A stretch of DNA of 64,000 nt from Berberis thunbergii (taxonomy: Eukaryota > Streptophyta > Magnoliopsida > Ranunculales > Berberidaceae), in contig QNQO01000222.1 of assembly GCA_003290165.1 (NCBI GenBank), forward strand, positions 620,001 through 684,000. The letters are read 5' to 3'. Below the pieces are notes generated by a model, which saw only the letters and a list, made by a program, of their open reading frames with translations, was not told the origin of the DNA and made no database searches. Below, piece by piece: positions 34,314-47,389 of this stretch (positions are counted from its first letter, which is position 1; every line of letters starts with the position of its first letter). Made by a program: the position numbers and the translations under genes.

Positions 34314-34935
34314 GTAAAGTGTTTTCTCCACCTCATATTCAACCTTCTTGCTTAGAAGGTTCCTTGCACTGGTGGTGCAAAGGAGAAGACATTGAACTAA
34401 AAACACAAACAACTTAGTAGCCATGTTTGCTAGATAGCTAAGTTAAAAGTAGTAAGAAATATTGATAAGAATTGTAGATTGAGGGACAAGTGAGATGATT
34501 ATAATTACATGCAAAGTCTCATTTACATTATGTATTAGCCAAGGATCAATAAAGAGTAAATGACGCCAACTGTGAACTACTTAGTTTAAAAAGAGCTTGC
34601 CACTAATCTATGGCACCCCAAGAATTTTTTCCGTATATGTTGTTGTGGACTCTGAGAGAAGACTTTTTCTCTATTTCCTTTACTCACTGGTCATATCCTA
34701 ATTTAGTATATGTTTGAAAAGTTCAATCAATAAACCAACATAATGATCAAGTTCTACATTTTTTACACATGAAAGTTAGCAACAATATCGATCATTTGGG
34801 TTAGGCACATTTCTCGCACCCACCCAACCTCTTAAGAAAAAGTAAAATGAATAATATAGAGCCAATAGCTTGGTTGGCCCAATTTGAGAATAAATAATTA
34901 CCCTTCTTAATTTGTTTGCAAGAATCTGTGTGACC
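34314..34935. other. Non-coding interval between CACTA and Athila
   Basis: The target DNA of the CACTA insertion continues here. No gene is recognised. The last five bases (TGACC, 34931-34935) are the Athila target duplication. Confidence 0.5.
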
Positions 34936-37471
34936 TGCTAGGAGCATAATTAGGCTATTTTTAGTACCATATTTTTTTGGTTATTACTTGTTAATTATGG
35001 TACTAATTGTTATTTTCGTGTTTGTGTAGGTTTCCAATTACAAGATTCCAAAATAAAAGCTAAGAAGTGCAAATTGGTTCAAATTAGGAAGACTTATTGC
35101 AAAAGGAAACTACATAAGGAAGGAAACCTAAGGAACATGATTATAAAAGGACAATACCTGACTTTGGAGAAAAGATCAAACCACAGCCCCCTCATCACAG
35201 CCGCAACTCAACCTCGCAACAGCAAGCCTCCACCCAATCGAAGCCCTTGCATCATATCGCCACTTCACCACAAATCCATCTTCGCGCTAACCGTCATCCT
35301 CCTCCTCAAAACAATATCTCCATTACCTCCACAACCTGTCATCGCCAACCTAAACCCATCGCCCTCATCACGCCAAACAATCACCCTCCTCCTCGAAACA
35401 CAACCTCGCCAACCCTAGCAACATCTCATACCCCCATTCAGCCCCTCACCGTCTTATCATCACCATCGAGCCTATCGTTCCATCGCTATCAGACTCTTCA
35501 CGCACGAAAACCCTCGTCTCAGTCCCTCTATCTCGCTGTACCTGATTGTTGCCACCCATCGTCACCATCTTCAGCTCTCCCCATTCCTTTCGTCGCCTAT
35601 ATCTAGGGGTGGGCATCCCATCCCGCGATCTCGATCCCATCCCATCCCGATTTTTTTGGGTCTTAATGGGATTGAATAATTCCATCATGATCCCGTCCCG
35701 TCTCGATCTAGAATGGGAGGGGATGGGATGAAGATTTTCAATCCCGCCAATCTCGTCCCATCCCAAACTAATTTTTCAATATTTATTATTAATATTTTTA
35801 TGTATTAGTTGGAGTGAGTCAATTTTCGTTACTCTCGAGTTTTATCCTATCACTACTGCATTTTGTTCTCTTTATTTTTGAAAACCGTCGCTACCTGTTA
35901 TTGCATATTTTCTTAACCTTATATAGATAAAGTAATTTCCTTCTGACTTTTCCATGGGTTTATAAGCTTGATACAAACAAAACACAGTCCTGAGTCCTGA
36001 TTCAAAATGGTGTAGAGATTTGGTCATTGAAAAAGAAAGAGTTGCCTCAATTTTTTTTTATGCTGAAATGACTTGGATGGGTTGAAGTTCCTTTTGAAAC
36101 AGCAGCTTATGTTATGTGTTGTGGTGTAAACAATCTCAGTACTTAATCAATTTGGACTTTAGGGTAGAACTGTTGTTGCATTGCCTCAATCATCTTATTT
36201 ATATAGCCAACTTTCCAAGTAAATGGTTGGATTGCTGGAACCTTGTCGATGATAATCTTCGTAGCAGTCACAGGCAGCACGCTGATTCCATCCTGAACCC
36301 GTTTGGGATGGGACGAGATCAGGATGGGGTTTTTCCCATCCCGATCCTGTATGAACGGGATTGGATAGGGATGGGTCTATCTCGTCCCGTGCCCACCCCT
36401 ACCTCCATCAGCCACAGCCACACACACAAAGATCAAGCAGAAGTAGAGATTGAGAAGGAAGAAGGAGCAAATCGAAGGAGGAACAAATCGCGAAGAGGAA
36501 AAGCTTAGTTCTCTGGTTTTCGCACTATTCGCAGTTTCGCACTCCGCAGTCCTCTCTCTACCAACACGCATGGCGACAACGTTTTATTTCCTTCACCCTA
36601 TCTCTTTACTTATTTTAGTTTGATTGTTAATTATGGATTACTGTTTGAACATAATTAATATGTCTATCTAAACTCCCTTTTAGCTAGAGTTGATTCGAAG
36701 CCCCGAACATGTGTTTTATGAATTAATTGAATTTAATCTTCCTTGCTATTAGTGTTTGTGTTTTGCTTAACTGCTTTATAGAGAACTTTTCTTTGTATGT
36801 TTGTTAAGGTGGTCAACTTAGTAAGCATGCAGGGATCTGGAGCTAGAGTATAGGAGAGTTTCACCTAATTTCTATAATCATATACTCACAAGTAGTAAAT
36901 ACCAAGGAATGTCTGTAAGGTTAAGTAAAAACCTTGGTAAGAACAAGATGCTGATCATACTTGTAATTGCCTAGTCAGTGTTCATATTTTCCACAAAACT
37001 TAATGATCTTAGATTGTTATCTAACTTGTGATTTCTGATTAGATGGAATGATAAGAATAGTGTGAAAGCAACGCTTAGTTTAATTCAACAAACTTGGGAA
37101 AATAATAAGATTAATGTAGTGATGATCATGGTTAATCTTGAACATTGTCTCTCATGAGTTAGCAAGTGATTATTGAAGATTGATTTATGAGCATATGTTT
37201 GGTGTGTGGAGATAAACCCTTAGCTAATTCTCATTTTTGCTATCCCTTTAGTTTTATTATCTTTATAGTAATTTTCGTAGTTATTTTCATAGTTTCACTT
37301 TGAAAATCCAATCCCCCATTATTTACTTAATTAGGTTGTTAGTTGTCTTTTAGCTATTCTTTGTGTTAATTGGCAAGTCCTCTAATCCCTTGTCTAGAAC
37401 GATCCCTACTTATTCTATACTACAATCACAAAGCAGTATATTAAGTTATGTGCTACTAAAATAGCGCATCA
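34936..37471 (+). repeat. 5' LTR of Athila element
   Basis: Starts TGCTAGGAGCATAATTAGGC and ends AAATAGCGCATCA. A TATAAAAG box at 35141-35148 would be the LTR promoter. It is lengthened by the hAT-type insertion at 35604-36401. Without that its length (about 1.73 kb) equals the 3' LTR. The ORFs within it are not genes. Confidence 0.92.
35604..36401. mobile_element. hAT-type non-autonomous element in the LTR
   Basis: Ends TAGGGGTGGGC and GCCCACCCCTA are perfect terminal inverted repeats. Subterminal repeats of the type tcccgatcccgtccc are present. Flanks CCTATATC (35596-35603) and CCTCCATC (36402-36409) form an imperfect 8-bp target duplication, and the 3' LTR shows the unoccupied site. Length 798 bp, no transposase. 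Ends, duplication size and internal repeats fit the hAT superfamily. Confidence 0.85.
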
Positions 37472-37473
37472 AT

Positions 37474-37493
37474 TTTTTGCGTCGTTGCTGAGG
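37474..37493 (+). other. Primer binding site of Athila element
   Basis: TTTTGCGTCGTTGCTGAGGA lies directly inside the 5' LTR. It differs by a few transitions from the TGGCGCCGTTGCCGGGGA-type tRNA-Asp complement used by Athila elements. Confidence 0.6.
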
Positions 37494-37579
37494 ATTAGTA
37501 AAATTGTTAATTATTTCATTATTTTTTTTCTTTTTATTGATTTTTTCTTCTTTCTTTTCTTTATCTCAGGTACCAGTTC

Positions 37580-38960
37580 ATGCGTAATAGGAGATCCAGC
37601 GAAAACTTATTAGAATACGATTCAAAGCCTGAGAAAACATTTAGAAGACGAATGAGATAAACAAAAGAGCCACAAACGTCTAGCTTTGAATCTAAATTTG
37701 AAGAGTTTGACATGGCAGATAATAGATCTATTAAAGAACTTTCGGCATCCACCTTGGACAATGTCGCACCCCTATGCATTCAGTATCCAATAGCCGCGCA
37801 GGGCAAGACAGAGTCATTTGAGATGAAATCCAGCCTATTTCATCATATTCCAAAGTATCATGGTCTTTCTATGGAGGATCCAAATAAACATTTAAAGGAA
37901 TTTGAAGTTGTATGCAACAATATGACGCCAATGAGTGTGGATGAGAACATTCTGAAACTGAGAGCATTTCCATTTTCTCTGACTGATAGGGCTAAGGATT
38001 GGTTCTATGAACTACCTTCTGGAACAGTATATTCTTGGGAGAGTATGAAGAAGGTGTTTCTAGAGAAATTTATCTTGTTGAGGAAGAAAATCATTGGTAT
38101 ATAGCAAGGTTCAGGAAAACCATATCCAGTTTACTATGAGCGCTTCAAAACTCTCATAGCATCATGTCCACAGCATCAAGTGAAGGAGGAACTCCTAATT
38201 CAATACTTTTATGAGGGATTGCTTCCTCTTGAGTGATTAGATGTTAGATGCAGCGGCAGGAGGAGCTCTGGTTGATAAAACTCCAGCTGCAGCAAAGACT
38301 TTGATTGCAAACTGAACCTTAAATGCCCAACAGTATGAAGGAATTGGAGAACCTTCACGCCAAGTCAATGAAGTAAGTACTAATTCTAGTTTGGAAGCTC
38401 AAATGGCTAATCTTACCTCATTTGTGACTCAGGCCTTAGGGAAGCCGAATGTGCTAGGAGTTGCACAAGTTTGCGGCGTGTGTACTAAACAATGACATCC
38501 ATCTGATCAATGTCCTCAACTGATTGAGAATAGCGGTTGGGAGAATGTCAATGTAGTAGGTTTTCAGGGGCAAACTCACTATAGGAATAATCCTTATTCA
38601 AACACTTACAATGAAGGTTGGAGAAATCATCCCAGCTTTGGATAGAGAAATTTAGAACAACCTCAACAACAAGCTTCGAATCGACCACCCCCTGGTTTAC
38701 TCCAAAGGCAATCAGAACCACTTTAGTACAATTCAGGTATGCCCCTTAGATATGATGAGATTTTGAAATTGTTAACTATTTCTCAGCAGAACCAAATAAA
38801 AGATATAACAGATTTGAAACTACAAATGGGACAGATAGCTGAGTTTATTGGACAAATTCGCAAGCAAGGAAAACTTCCTACAAGCAAGGAAAACTTCCTA
38901 GTTCTACCATTCCAAATCCGAAAGGCGGGTTTGAAACCGCAAAAGCAATTACATTGAGGA
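37580..38960 (+). pseudogene. Athila gag
   Basis: Begins MRNRRSSENLLEYDSKP at 37580 with a TAA at 37658. The main block (37712-38101) contains HLKEFEVVCNNM, FPFSLTDRAKDWFYELPSG and MKKVFLEKF, the Athila gag core. After a TAG at 38102 it continues with YYERFKTLIASCPQHQ and LLIQYFYEGLLP, then (shifted) AAAGGALVDKTPAAAKTLIA. A zinc knuckle CGVCTKQ-stop-HPSDQCP is broken by a stop. A perfect 20-bp tandem duplication (38861-38880 and 38881-38900) adds a frameshift. Confidence 0.88.
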
Positions 38961-41900
38961 GTGGTAGGAAAATTGAGAATGAGTCAATAGCCCCTAAACA
39001 AAGGCGAAGTAGCGAAGTTGAGTTACAGAAGGATGATCCAGCCATCGTCAAAACACCAGAGCTCCAAGGTGAGAAGGTGAGCATTTCAAATTTAGTTTCT
39101 GCTAATCTTTCTCCACCTTTTGTGCCTTTTCCAAGTATGTTTGCCAAATCTAGCAAAGATGAACAAGATAAGGAAATTTTGGAAACCTTCCGAAAAGAGC
39201 TAGTCAATATTCCACTTCTTGATGCTATTAAGCAAGTGCCTAAGTATGCAAAAAAATTTAAGAAACTTTGCACAACAAAGAGACGACTTCGAGACGGAGA
39301 GGTAGTTAAGGTAAGTGAGAATGTCTCCGGAGTTCGTAAAAGAAAAATGCCACCTAAGTGTAAGGATCCGGGTAGTTTCACTATCCCTTGTGTTATCGGT
39401 AATACAAAAATTGAAAATGCAATGTTAGACTTAGGTGTTTCAATTAATGTTATGTCGTATTCTGTTTATCATTCTATGAATCTTGGGGAGCTAAAAATTT
39501 ATGGTGTAATTATTCAATTGGCTGACTGTTCTAATGCATATCCTCGAGGTTTGTTAGAAGATGTGTTGGTGTAGGTTAATCATTTGATCTTCCTAGCAGA
39601 TTTCTATGTGCTTGAAATGGAAGATTCGGTATTGTCAACACAATGGCCTCTTATTTTAGGGCGCCCCTTCATGAAAACCGCAAGAACAAATATTGATGTC
39701 CATGCGGGGAAACTGACAATGGAATTTGATGGTGATGTGATTGGTTTCAACATCTTTGAAGCCATGAGGTATCCTGTTGATAATCATTCTTGTTTTTCTA
39801 TTGACGTGGTCGATATTTTGTCCCAGAAATTTCTTGACGTTATGAACGAGGATGAACTTGAAATCACCATTACTACTGCCGTCGGATATGAGAGAAATGG
39901 AGTTCTTTGTGATAATAAAAAGATCTCGGCCGATAACATGAGAGAGAATATCATTGAGATTGTGGCAACCTTGAAGTCAATGCCACGAATTGTTAGTGAG
40001 TTACCTCCCCTAATTACTATTCCCTTATGTACTAATAAACTTTTACCTTCTGTGATTCAGGCACCTATACTTGAGCTTAAACCGTTACCGGATCACTTGA
40101 AGTACGCATTTATGGGAGATGATAAGACACTGCCTTTCATCATATCATCATCACTCACAAGTTTAATGGAGGAAAAGCTTATTCGAGTTTTGAAGGAATA
40201 CAAGACTGCAATTGAGTAAACATTGGCAGACATTAAGGGTATTAGCCCTACTACTTGTATGCACCGTATAATTCTTGAGGAAATTGCAAAACCCACTAGA
40301 GAAGTTCAACGCCCCCTAAACCCCCCTATGATAGAAGTTGTAAAGAAAGAAATCATTAAACACCTTGATTGTGGCGTGATCTACCCTATTTCAGATAGCG
40401 AATGGGGTTTCACCAGTGCAAATGGTGCCGAAGAAGTATGGAATAACTGTGGGAAAGAACGAGGAAAATGAGTTGGTTCCCACGCGAATGCAAACTGGGT
40501 GGCGGGTTTGTATTGACTATAGAAAGTTGAATGCAACTACTAGGAAAAATCATTTTCTTCTTCCCTTTATTGATCAATTGCTTAAAAGATTGGTTGGTCG
40601 TGTTTTTTATTGTTTTCTTGATGGTTATTCAGGATATAATCAGATTGTCATCGCTCTAGAGGATTAAGAAAAGACAACCTTCACATGTCCATTCGATACT
40701 TTGACATATAGAAGAATGCCATTCGGTTTGTGTAATGCCTCGGCTACATTTTAGAGATGCATGGTAAGTATATTTTCAGACTCCATTGAAAAATCATTGA
40801 GGTTTTAATGGATGATTTTAGTGTTTTCGGTGATTTTTTTGACAATTGTCTGGATAATCTTGCATTAATTCTGAAGCGATGCATTGAGGTTGACCTTGTA
40901 TTAAATTGGGAAAAATGTCACTTTATGGTTAATCAAGGTATTGTTTTAAGTCATGTGATTTCAACTAGGTGTATTGAGGTTGATAAAGATAAAATAGATC
41001 TTGTACATTACTTACCCTCTCTTACTTCGGTGAGAGAGGTTTGTTATTTTCTTAGACATATAGGATTCTATCGGCGATTTATCAAAGATTTTTTAAAGAT
41101 TTCTTGACCACTATGTCGACTCCTACAAAAAGATGTGCCATTTGAGTTCAATAATGACTGTTAGACAATGTTTGACAAGCTTAAGGAGTTGTTGACATCA
41201 ACACCTATCATTGCGCCACCGGATTGGAGTCTTCCATTTGAACTTATGTGTGACGCATCAGATTAAGCCTTAAGAGCAGTTCTAGGCCAATAAAGGGACA
41301 AATGTTTTCACGTCATCTACTATGCCTCCCGAACTTTGAATGATGCTCAATTGAATTATTCCATGACTGAAAAAGAACTTTTAGCTATTGTATTTGCTTT
41401 AGAGAAATTTTGATCTCACTTAATTGGAACTAAAGTTATAATTTTCTCTGATCATGTAGTTTTGAAATACTTGCTTACAAAGAAAGAGGCAAAACCGAGA
41501 CTTATACAGTGGGTACTTCTTCTTCAAGAGTTTGATGTGGAGATCAAGGATAAAAAAAGGGAGTGAAAACGTGGTAGATGAACACATGAGTCGTTCGGTG
41601 CGCAATGAGGAACCCCTGCCAATTCTTGAGACTTTTCCTGATGAGCAACTACTTTTGGTCGAGGTAAGTGAACCATGGTATTTTGCTATTGTGAATTACC
41701 TTGTATCCAAACAGATTCCGAAACCTTGACTCGAGTTCAGAAGGATAAGCTCAAGAAAGTGGCGAAACAGTTTATATGGGATGATCCCTATCTGTGGAAG
41801 CATTGTACCGATCAATTGATAAGAAGGTGCGTGCCCGATTCTGAATTTAATTTGATATTGACATATTGTCATTCCTATGCTTGTGGGGGACACTTTGGAA

Positions 41901-42959
41901 CTCAAAGAACAACTCGTAAGGTCTTAGAATGTGGATTTTATTGGCCCACTTTATTTAAGGATGCCAGATTATTTTGCATGACTTGTGACCGATGTCAAAG
42001 AACAGGTAATTTAGGTCCTAGAGATCAAATGCCACGACATCCTATATAGTGTGGAAATTTTTGATGTATGAGGTACTGATTTCATGGGTCCATTTCCTTC
42101 TTCTAATGGTTTCATTTTTATATTGTTTGTTGTGGATTATGTTTCAAAGTGGGTGGAAGCAAAAGCCACCCGTATTGATGATTCCAAAGTTGTTACAGAG
42201 TTTATTTGTTCTAACATTTTTGTAAGGTTTGGAATGTTGCGAGTGATTATAAATGATGGAGGTTCCCAATTTTGCAACCGTACATTTGAATCTTTGCTTA
42301 AGAAATACAATGTCACACATAAGGTTTCGACACCTTATCATCCCCAAACAAGTAGACAAGCCGAAGTTTCAAATCGTGAAATCAAGGGAATACTTGAAAA
42401 GACAATAAAGCCCACCCGCAAAGACTGGAGCATGCAACTTGATGATGCTTTATGGGCATATCGGACAACATATAAGACACCTATAGGGATGTCTCCCTTT
42501 CAGATTCTATATCTAAAACCGTATCATTTACCGGTTGAGCTAGAACATAGGGCGCATTGGGCAATTAAGACTTTCAATATGAACATTGATTATGCTGACC
42601 TTCATAGAAAATTGCAGTTGAACGAGCTTGATGAGATTCTAAATGACGCATATGAGAGTGCCAGGATTTATAAGGAGAAAAGTAAAGCTTTTAATGATCA
42701 CGTGATCAGTATAAAGACTTTTGTTGTGGGCCAAAAAGTCTTACTTTTTCAGTCACGTCTTAAACTTTTTCCAGGTAAGTTACGTTCTAGATGGGTTGGT
42801 CCTTTTATTGTTACTAATGTTTTTCCCCATGGTGATATACAGGTGAAAAGTGTCGCAACTGGAAATGAGTTCAAGGTGAATGGGCATCGACTTAAGCCCT
42901 ATTATGAGTCATTTGTGGAGGACGTAGCACTCCATGTTCCTACTTATTCTGAGGATTAA
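38961..42959 (+). pseudogene. Athila pol (protease, RT, RNase H, integrase)
   Basis: Protease: GSFTIPCVIGNTKIENAMLD then LGVS (about 39370-39460), with a TAG at 39572. RT (about 40090-41100): MQTGWRVCIDYRKLNA, YCFLDGYSGYNQI, RRMPFGLCNASATF and MDDFSVFGD (the catalytic DD box), split by frameshifts near 40430 and stops at 40666, 40753 and 40808. RNase H (about 41200-41560): LMCDASD and [15 protein letters not shown]. Integrase (41690-42959): an HH-CC zinc finger (CHSYACGGHFG, CDRCQRTG), then [11 protein letters not shown] and [10 protein letters not shown], with the catalytic Glu in [12 protein letters not shown], and a C-terminal [11 protein letters not shown] block. The last 291 codons are open. 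Many stops could derive from CAG, CAA or TGG by C-to-T change. Confidence 0.9.
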
Positions 42960-44696
42960 TTGGAGATATCGTCAGGTTGCACGACGTTAAAACAAGCGCT
43001 TATTGGGAGGCAACCCAATCAGATTTGCTTTCTTTATCCCTTTATTTTCTTTTCATTATTTTTGCTTTTGTTTGTTAGTAGTTTTTTTTCCACTTTTAAA
43101 TCTTTCATTGCATGTGCTATAATCTATTGACATTGAGGAAAATGATAGGTTTAAGTGTGGGGGAAACAAACAGTGTTTTATTTTGAAAAAAAAAAGTGTC
43201 AGTCCATTAAAAAAAGTAATATTGGTTTTGAGTCTTAGGATACTTTCCAACACAATGATGAGATTTGGTTTTTAATTGCATGACTTTAAGGTGATTTATA
43301 TGCATGAGTTAAGATCTAATATTATTCTTTGGTTAATGCTTATTCATGGTCATCATATGCAAATTCACATATAATCAACTTAGTAATTGGTACTCATAGC
43401 ATGCTTAATTGAACTTAACGCATTATGGCCCATATGTGAATTTTGAGCCTATTGTTACTTTGATTTTGAGAAATTTTAGTTAGGTTATCTTTTATTTCTT
43501 TTGTCAATAATAATTCGTTGCATGATCTCAATTTTGTTTCCTTTGGTTGCTACTTGGATTGCTTTCATAATTAAGAATTAAACACTAGAACTTGTATTAA
43601 TTTCGTTCAAAGCATCATATTGAATTGCATGACATGTTTGACATGATAAATGCACCTAGTTCCCACCATTGCCAAATAAGCCTGATCCATGATATATTTC
43701 CTTTAGGTTAACCCCGTTGAGCCTGTTATTAAGTCTTTTGTTTCATTACCCTCATTTTCTATCCCTAATCTAATCAAAAGAGTGGAGCATAATTTGATTT
43801 GCAGAGACTTGATTGTGGTTCAAGGTATGTTGAAATGCAAGTGTGGGGGAAAACCCTTGTGGTAGACAGTTCAAGAAGAAAGAGTTGCAAAAAACAAAAC
43901 AAAAAAAATGGTACAAAATTACAGAAGGGACACAAGTCCTTGTCTATATTCATTCAGTATTTCAGTACCATGCAGATAGTTCAGTTCTTTTCACTCAGTA
44001 GATACAAAATAATGGCTGAAACTCTTCATTTTTAGTGGGCCACCTCTTCATTGCTAATGTCTCTAATCTTAATGCATACTTTCACCATTTCTTTAAGCCC
44101 TTTGAAAATTCCCTATTAGTTATTTCTCTTCCCTTGACCCATTGGCTTTATTACAACCTGAATTAAGACCTTTCGATTGAGTGTGTTTTGCAATGTCACG
44201 ATGTGGAGATTCGAATGAGGTATGAGCATATGGTGTCACTAGTTCTTGCATTCACATAGTAGCATTTTTCCATGAGATCATATATCTGGAAAAAAAAGGG
44301 TAAGAAAATTCCTTTCTTTCTTGTTATATCATATGTGAGCTATTTGTTTCCCTTTTACATCAATCGTTTTCTCATATAACAAAAATAGGAAGAATGATTT
44401 TACCAAACAATCAATGAAAAAGAAAGGAGTGCATCCAATGAGATTTTTGGGTTAATTCTTCTTGGCACGCGCTTGAGTCTCACAATCACTTGGATTGAAT
44501 TAATTGTGAATTTTTATATCATTGCTATGAACGTGTATTAATTTTTGAATGATGTGAATTTTATTTTATGTTTACAAAGAATCTTAACATGTCATGATTC
44601 GTTGAAAATCTCTGAGACAAATGTTGGAAAGTATAAATTGAGTCATTTGAGTCTTTTCTTTTTGTTTCTTGGATTTGCTCGAAGACTAGCAAAAGA
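42960..44696 (+). other. 3' non-coding (env position) region of Athila element
   Basis: Athila elements carry a non-conserved or env-like ORF here. In this copy only short broken frames remain. The string AGTGTGGGGGA occurs at 43154 and 43840, in addition to the polypurine tract at 44699. Confidence 0.6.
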
Positions 44697-44712
44697 TAAG
44701 TGTGGGGGAATT
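44697..44712 (+). other. Polypurine tract of Athila element
   Basis: TAAGTGTGGGGGAATT sits directly before the 3' LTR start TGATAGG, the expected plus-strand primer position. Confidence 0.75.
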
Positions 44713-46448
44713 TGATAGGAGCATAATTAGGCTATTTTAAGTACCATATTTCTATATATATATATATTTGGCTATTACTTGTTAATTATGGTACTAATTG
44801 CTATTTTCGTGTTTGTGTAGGTTTCCAATTACAAGATTCCAAAATAAAAGCTAAGAAGTGCAAATTGGTTCAAATTAGGAAAACTTATTGCAAAAGGAAA
44901 CTACACAAGGAAGGAAACACAAGGAACATGATTATAAAAGGACAATACCTGACTTTGGAGAAAGGATCCAACCACAACCCCCTCGTCACAGCCGCAACTC
45001 AATCGCAGGAGCAAGCCTCCACCCAATCGAAACCCTCACATCAGATCGCAACTTCACCACAAACCCATCTTCGCGCTGGTCGTCACCCTCCTCCTCGAAA
45101 CAATATCTCCATCACCTCCACAACCTGTCGTCACCAACCCTAAACCCATCACCCTCATCACGCCAAACAGTCACCCTCCTCCTCGAAACACAACCTCGCC
45201 AACCCTAGCAACATCTCATACCCCCATTCATCCCTTCACCGTCCTCTTATCACCATCGAGCCCATCGTTCCATCGACATCAAACCCTTCGTGCACAGAAA
45301 CCCTTGTCTTAGTCCCTCTCTCTCGTTGTACCTGATTATCGCCACCCATCGTCATTGTTTTCAGCTCTCCCCATTCCTTTCGTCATCTCCATCAGCCACA
45401 ACCATGCACACAAAGACGAAGAAGAAACATAATTGAGAAGGAAGAAGAAGAAAATCGAAGGAGAAACAGATCGCGAAGAGGAGAGGTATAGTTCTCTGGT
45501 CTTTGCACTATTGGCACCCCGCAGTCCTCTCTCTACCACCACGCACTGAGACACCGTTTTATTTCCTTCACCCTATCTCTTTACTTATTTTAGTTTGATT
45601 ATTGATTATGGATTACTGTTTAAACATAATTAATATGTCTAGCTAAACTCCCTTTTAGCTAGAGGTTGATTTGAAGCCCCGAGCATGTGTTTTATGAATT
45701 AATTGAATTTAATCTTCCTTTGCTATTAGTGATTGTGTTTTGCTTAACTGCTTTATAAAAAAAATTTATTTGTATTTTTGTTAAGGTGGCCAACTTAGTA
45801 AGCATGCTAGGATTTGGGGCTAGAATACAGGAAAGTTTCACCTAATTGTTATAATCATGTACTCACATGTAGTAAATGCCAAGGAACGTTGGTAAGGTTA
45901 AGTAAAAACCTAAGTAAGAACAAGATGTTGATCATACTTGTAATATCCTAGTCAGTGTTCATATTTTCCACAAAACTTAATGATTTAGATTGTTATCTAA
46001 CTTGTGATTCCTGATTAGATAACATGATAAAAATAGTTTGAAAGTGACGCTTAGTTTAATTCAACGAACTTGGGAAAATAGTAAGATTAATGCAGTGTTG
46101 ATCACGGTTAATCTTGAGCATTGTCTCTCACGAGTTAGTAAGTGATTATTGAATATTGAATTATGAGCATATGTTTGGTGTGTGGAGATAAACCCTTAGC
46201 TAATTTCTCATCTTTGCCATCCCTTTAGTTTTATTATCTTTATAATAATTTTTGTAGTTGTTTTCATAGTTTAACTTAGAAAATCCAATCCCCCATTATT
46301 TACTTAATTAGGTTGTTAATTGTCTTTTAGCTATTCTTAGTGTTAATTGGCAAACCCTCTAATCCCCGGTTAAGAACGATCCCTACTTATTCTATACTAC
46401 AATCACAAAGCTGGGTATTAAGTTGTGTGCTCCTAAAATAGCGCATCA
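44713..46448 (+). repeat. 3' LTR of Athila element
   Basis: A 1736-bp LTR, starting TGATAGGAGCATAATTAGGC and ending CTAAAATAGCGCATCA. A TATAAAAG box lies at 44933-44940. It lacks the hAT insertion of its partner and is otherwise closely similar. Confidence 0.92.
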
Positions 46449-47389
46449 TGACCACATGGAGTTGAGAAGATTGCAAATGCATACTTTTTATAGTGGATGA
46501 TTAGAAACTAAGGGTAAGGTTTTATTTAAAAGAAAATTTTGCACGGGAAAATGAAAAAAAATATAATAATTGAGATTTGAGAAAGTGGGGATAAATTCTT
46601 CTTCTTGTGATTATAGATGACCATGTATTTTGAAAAGTTATTCTTAGCTCCCATTAACAAAACCCAAAATTTTGTAAAAAAACCGAACAAATAGCCAAAT
46701 TGACATACATTTAATCATTTTTTATGACATATACAAGGGGGAAAAAATCTTGTATTAGTAAATCACATACGCCTCAAGCTAAGCCCAATACTTTTAATAT
46801 CATTCCCTGGATGAAATGCCTAGTTACATAAACCACTGTCTTTATTCATAAGGGACACGCCTCCAAGTTTTATTAACATCCCATTCCCTACTGGTGATAC
46901 AAAGCATATATTATGAACATTTTTCTCTTATCCCAAGATTACACTTAGGGTGTGTTTTGTTGCATGAAATCCTATGCTCATAATTTGTTCATTAGTATTT
47001 GTATTTGGAGTACATTAATTTTTTTTCAAACTATATACGTATCCATTTTAATCTCAGCATTAATGAATGATTAATCTTAACAAACAGGTACATGTGTAGT
47101 GATGTTTCTTGTAGTAACCACCATTGATGCACAGGAATGAAGAAAAACACTACATGTAATTCAGTTGCTCCAGTTGATGATTACTTTTTAATATACTAGA
47201 AATTACATGCATTTGTTGATAACCTTGGGAAAAAAAACACCCAAAGGTGCTAATTTAATTGATCCGGTGGAAATTTAGACAACAAAAGCCGATATGGAAG
47301 CTATAATCTTGATATATATTAATGACGATTCAAATTGGTTAGGAGATATGTGCGTATGACATGAATTATTTATTAAGAGCTAATGGTGT
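46449..47389. other. Non-coding interval
   Basis: Target DNA of the Athila insertion, starting with the TGACC duplication. A short block gtgtgttttgttgcatgaaatcctatgc at about 46951 resembles the MITE start at 47390, suggesting an older related fragment. No gene. Confidence 0.45.

Larger units (their letters stand above)
34936..46448 (+). mobile_element. Athila-type Ty3/gypsy retrotransposon, full length, decayed
   Basis: Bounded by perfect TGACC duplications (34931-34935 and 46449-46453). LTRs: 34936-37471 (holding a 798-bp insertion) and 44713-46448. The primer site, gag, protease, reverse transcriptase, RNase H and integrase follow in order, then a 1.7-kb non-coding 3' region and a polypurine tract. 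The gag style and the tRNA-Asp-like primer site fit the Athila lineage. Coding regions contain many stops and at least two frameshifts, so the copy is inactive. A third LTR of the family is the solo LTR at 17415. Confidence 0.92.

Noticed and set aside
35074..35606. Overlapping plus ORFs of 114 and 119 codons
   Set aside because: They lie in the Athila 5' LTR. The homologous 3' LTR has similar frames with different ends, and they have no domain.
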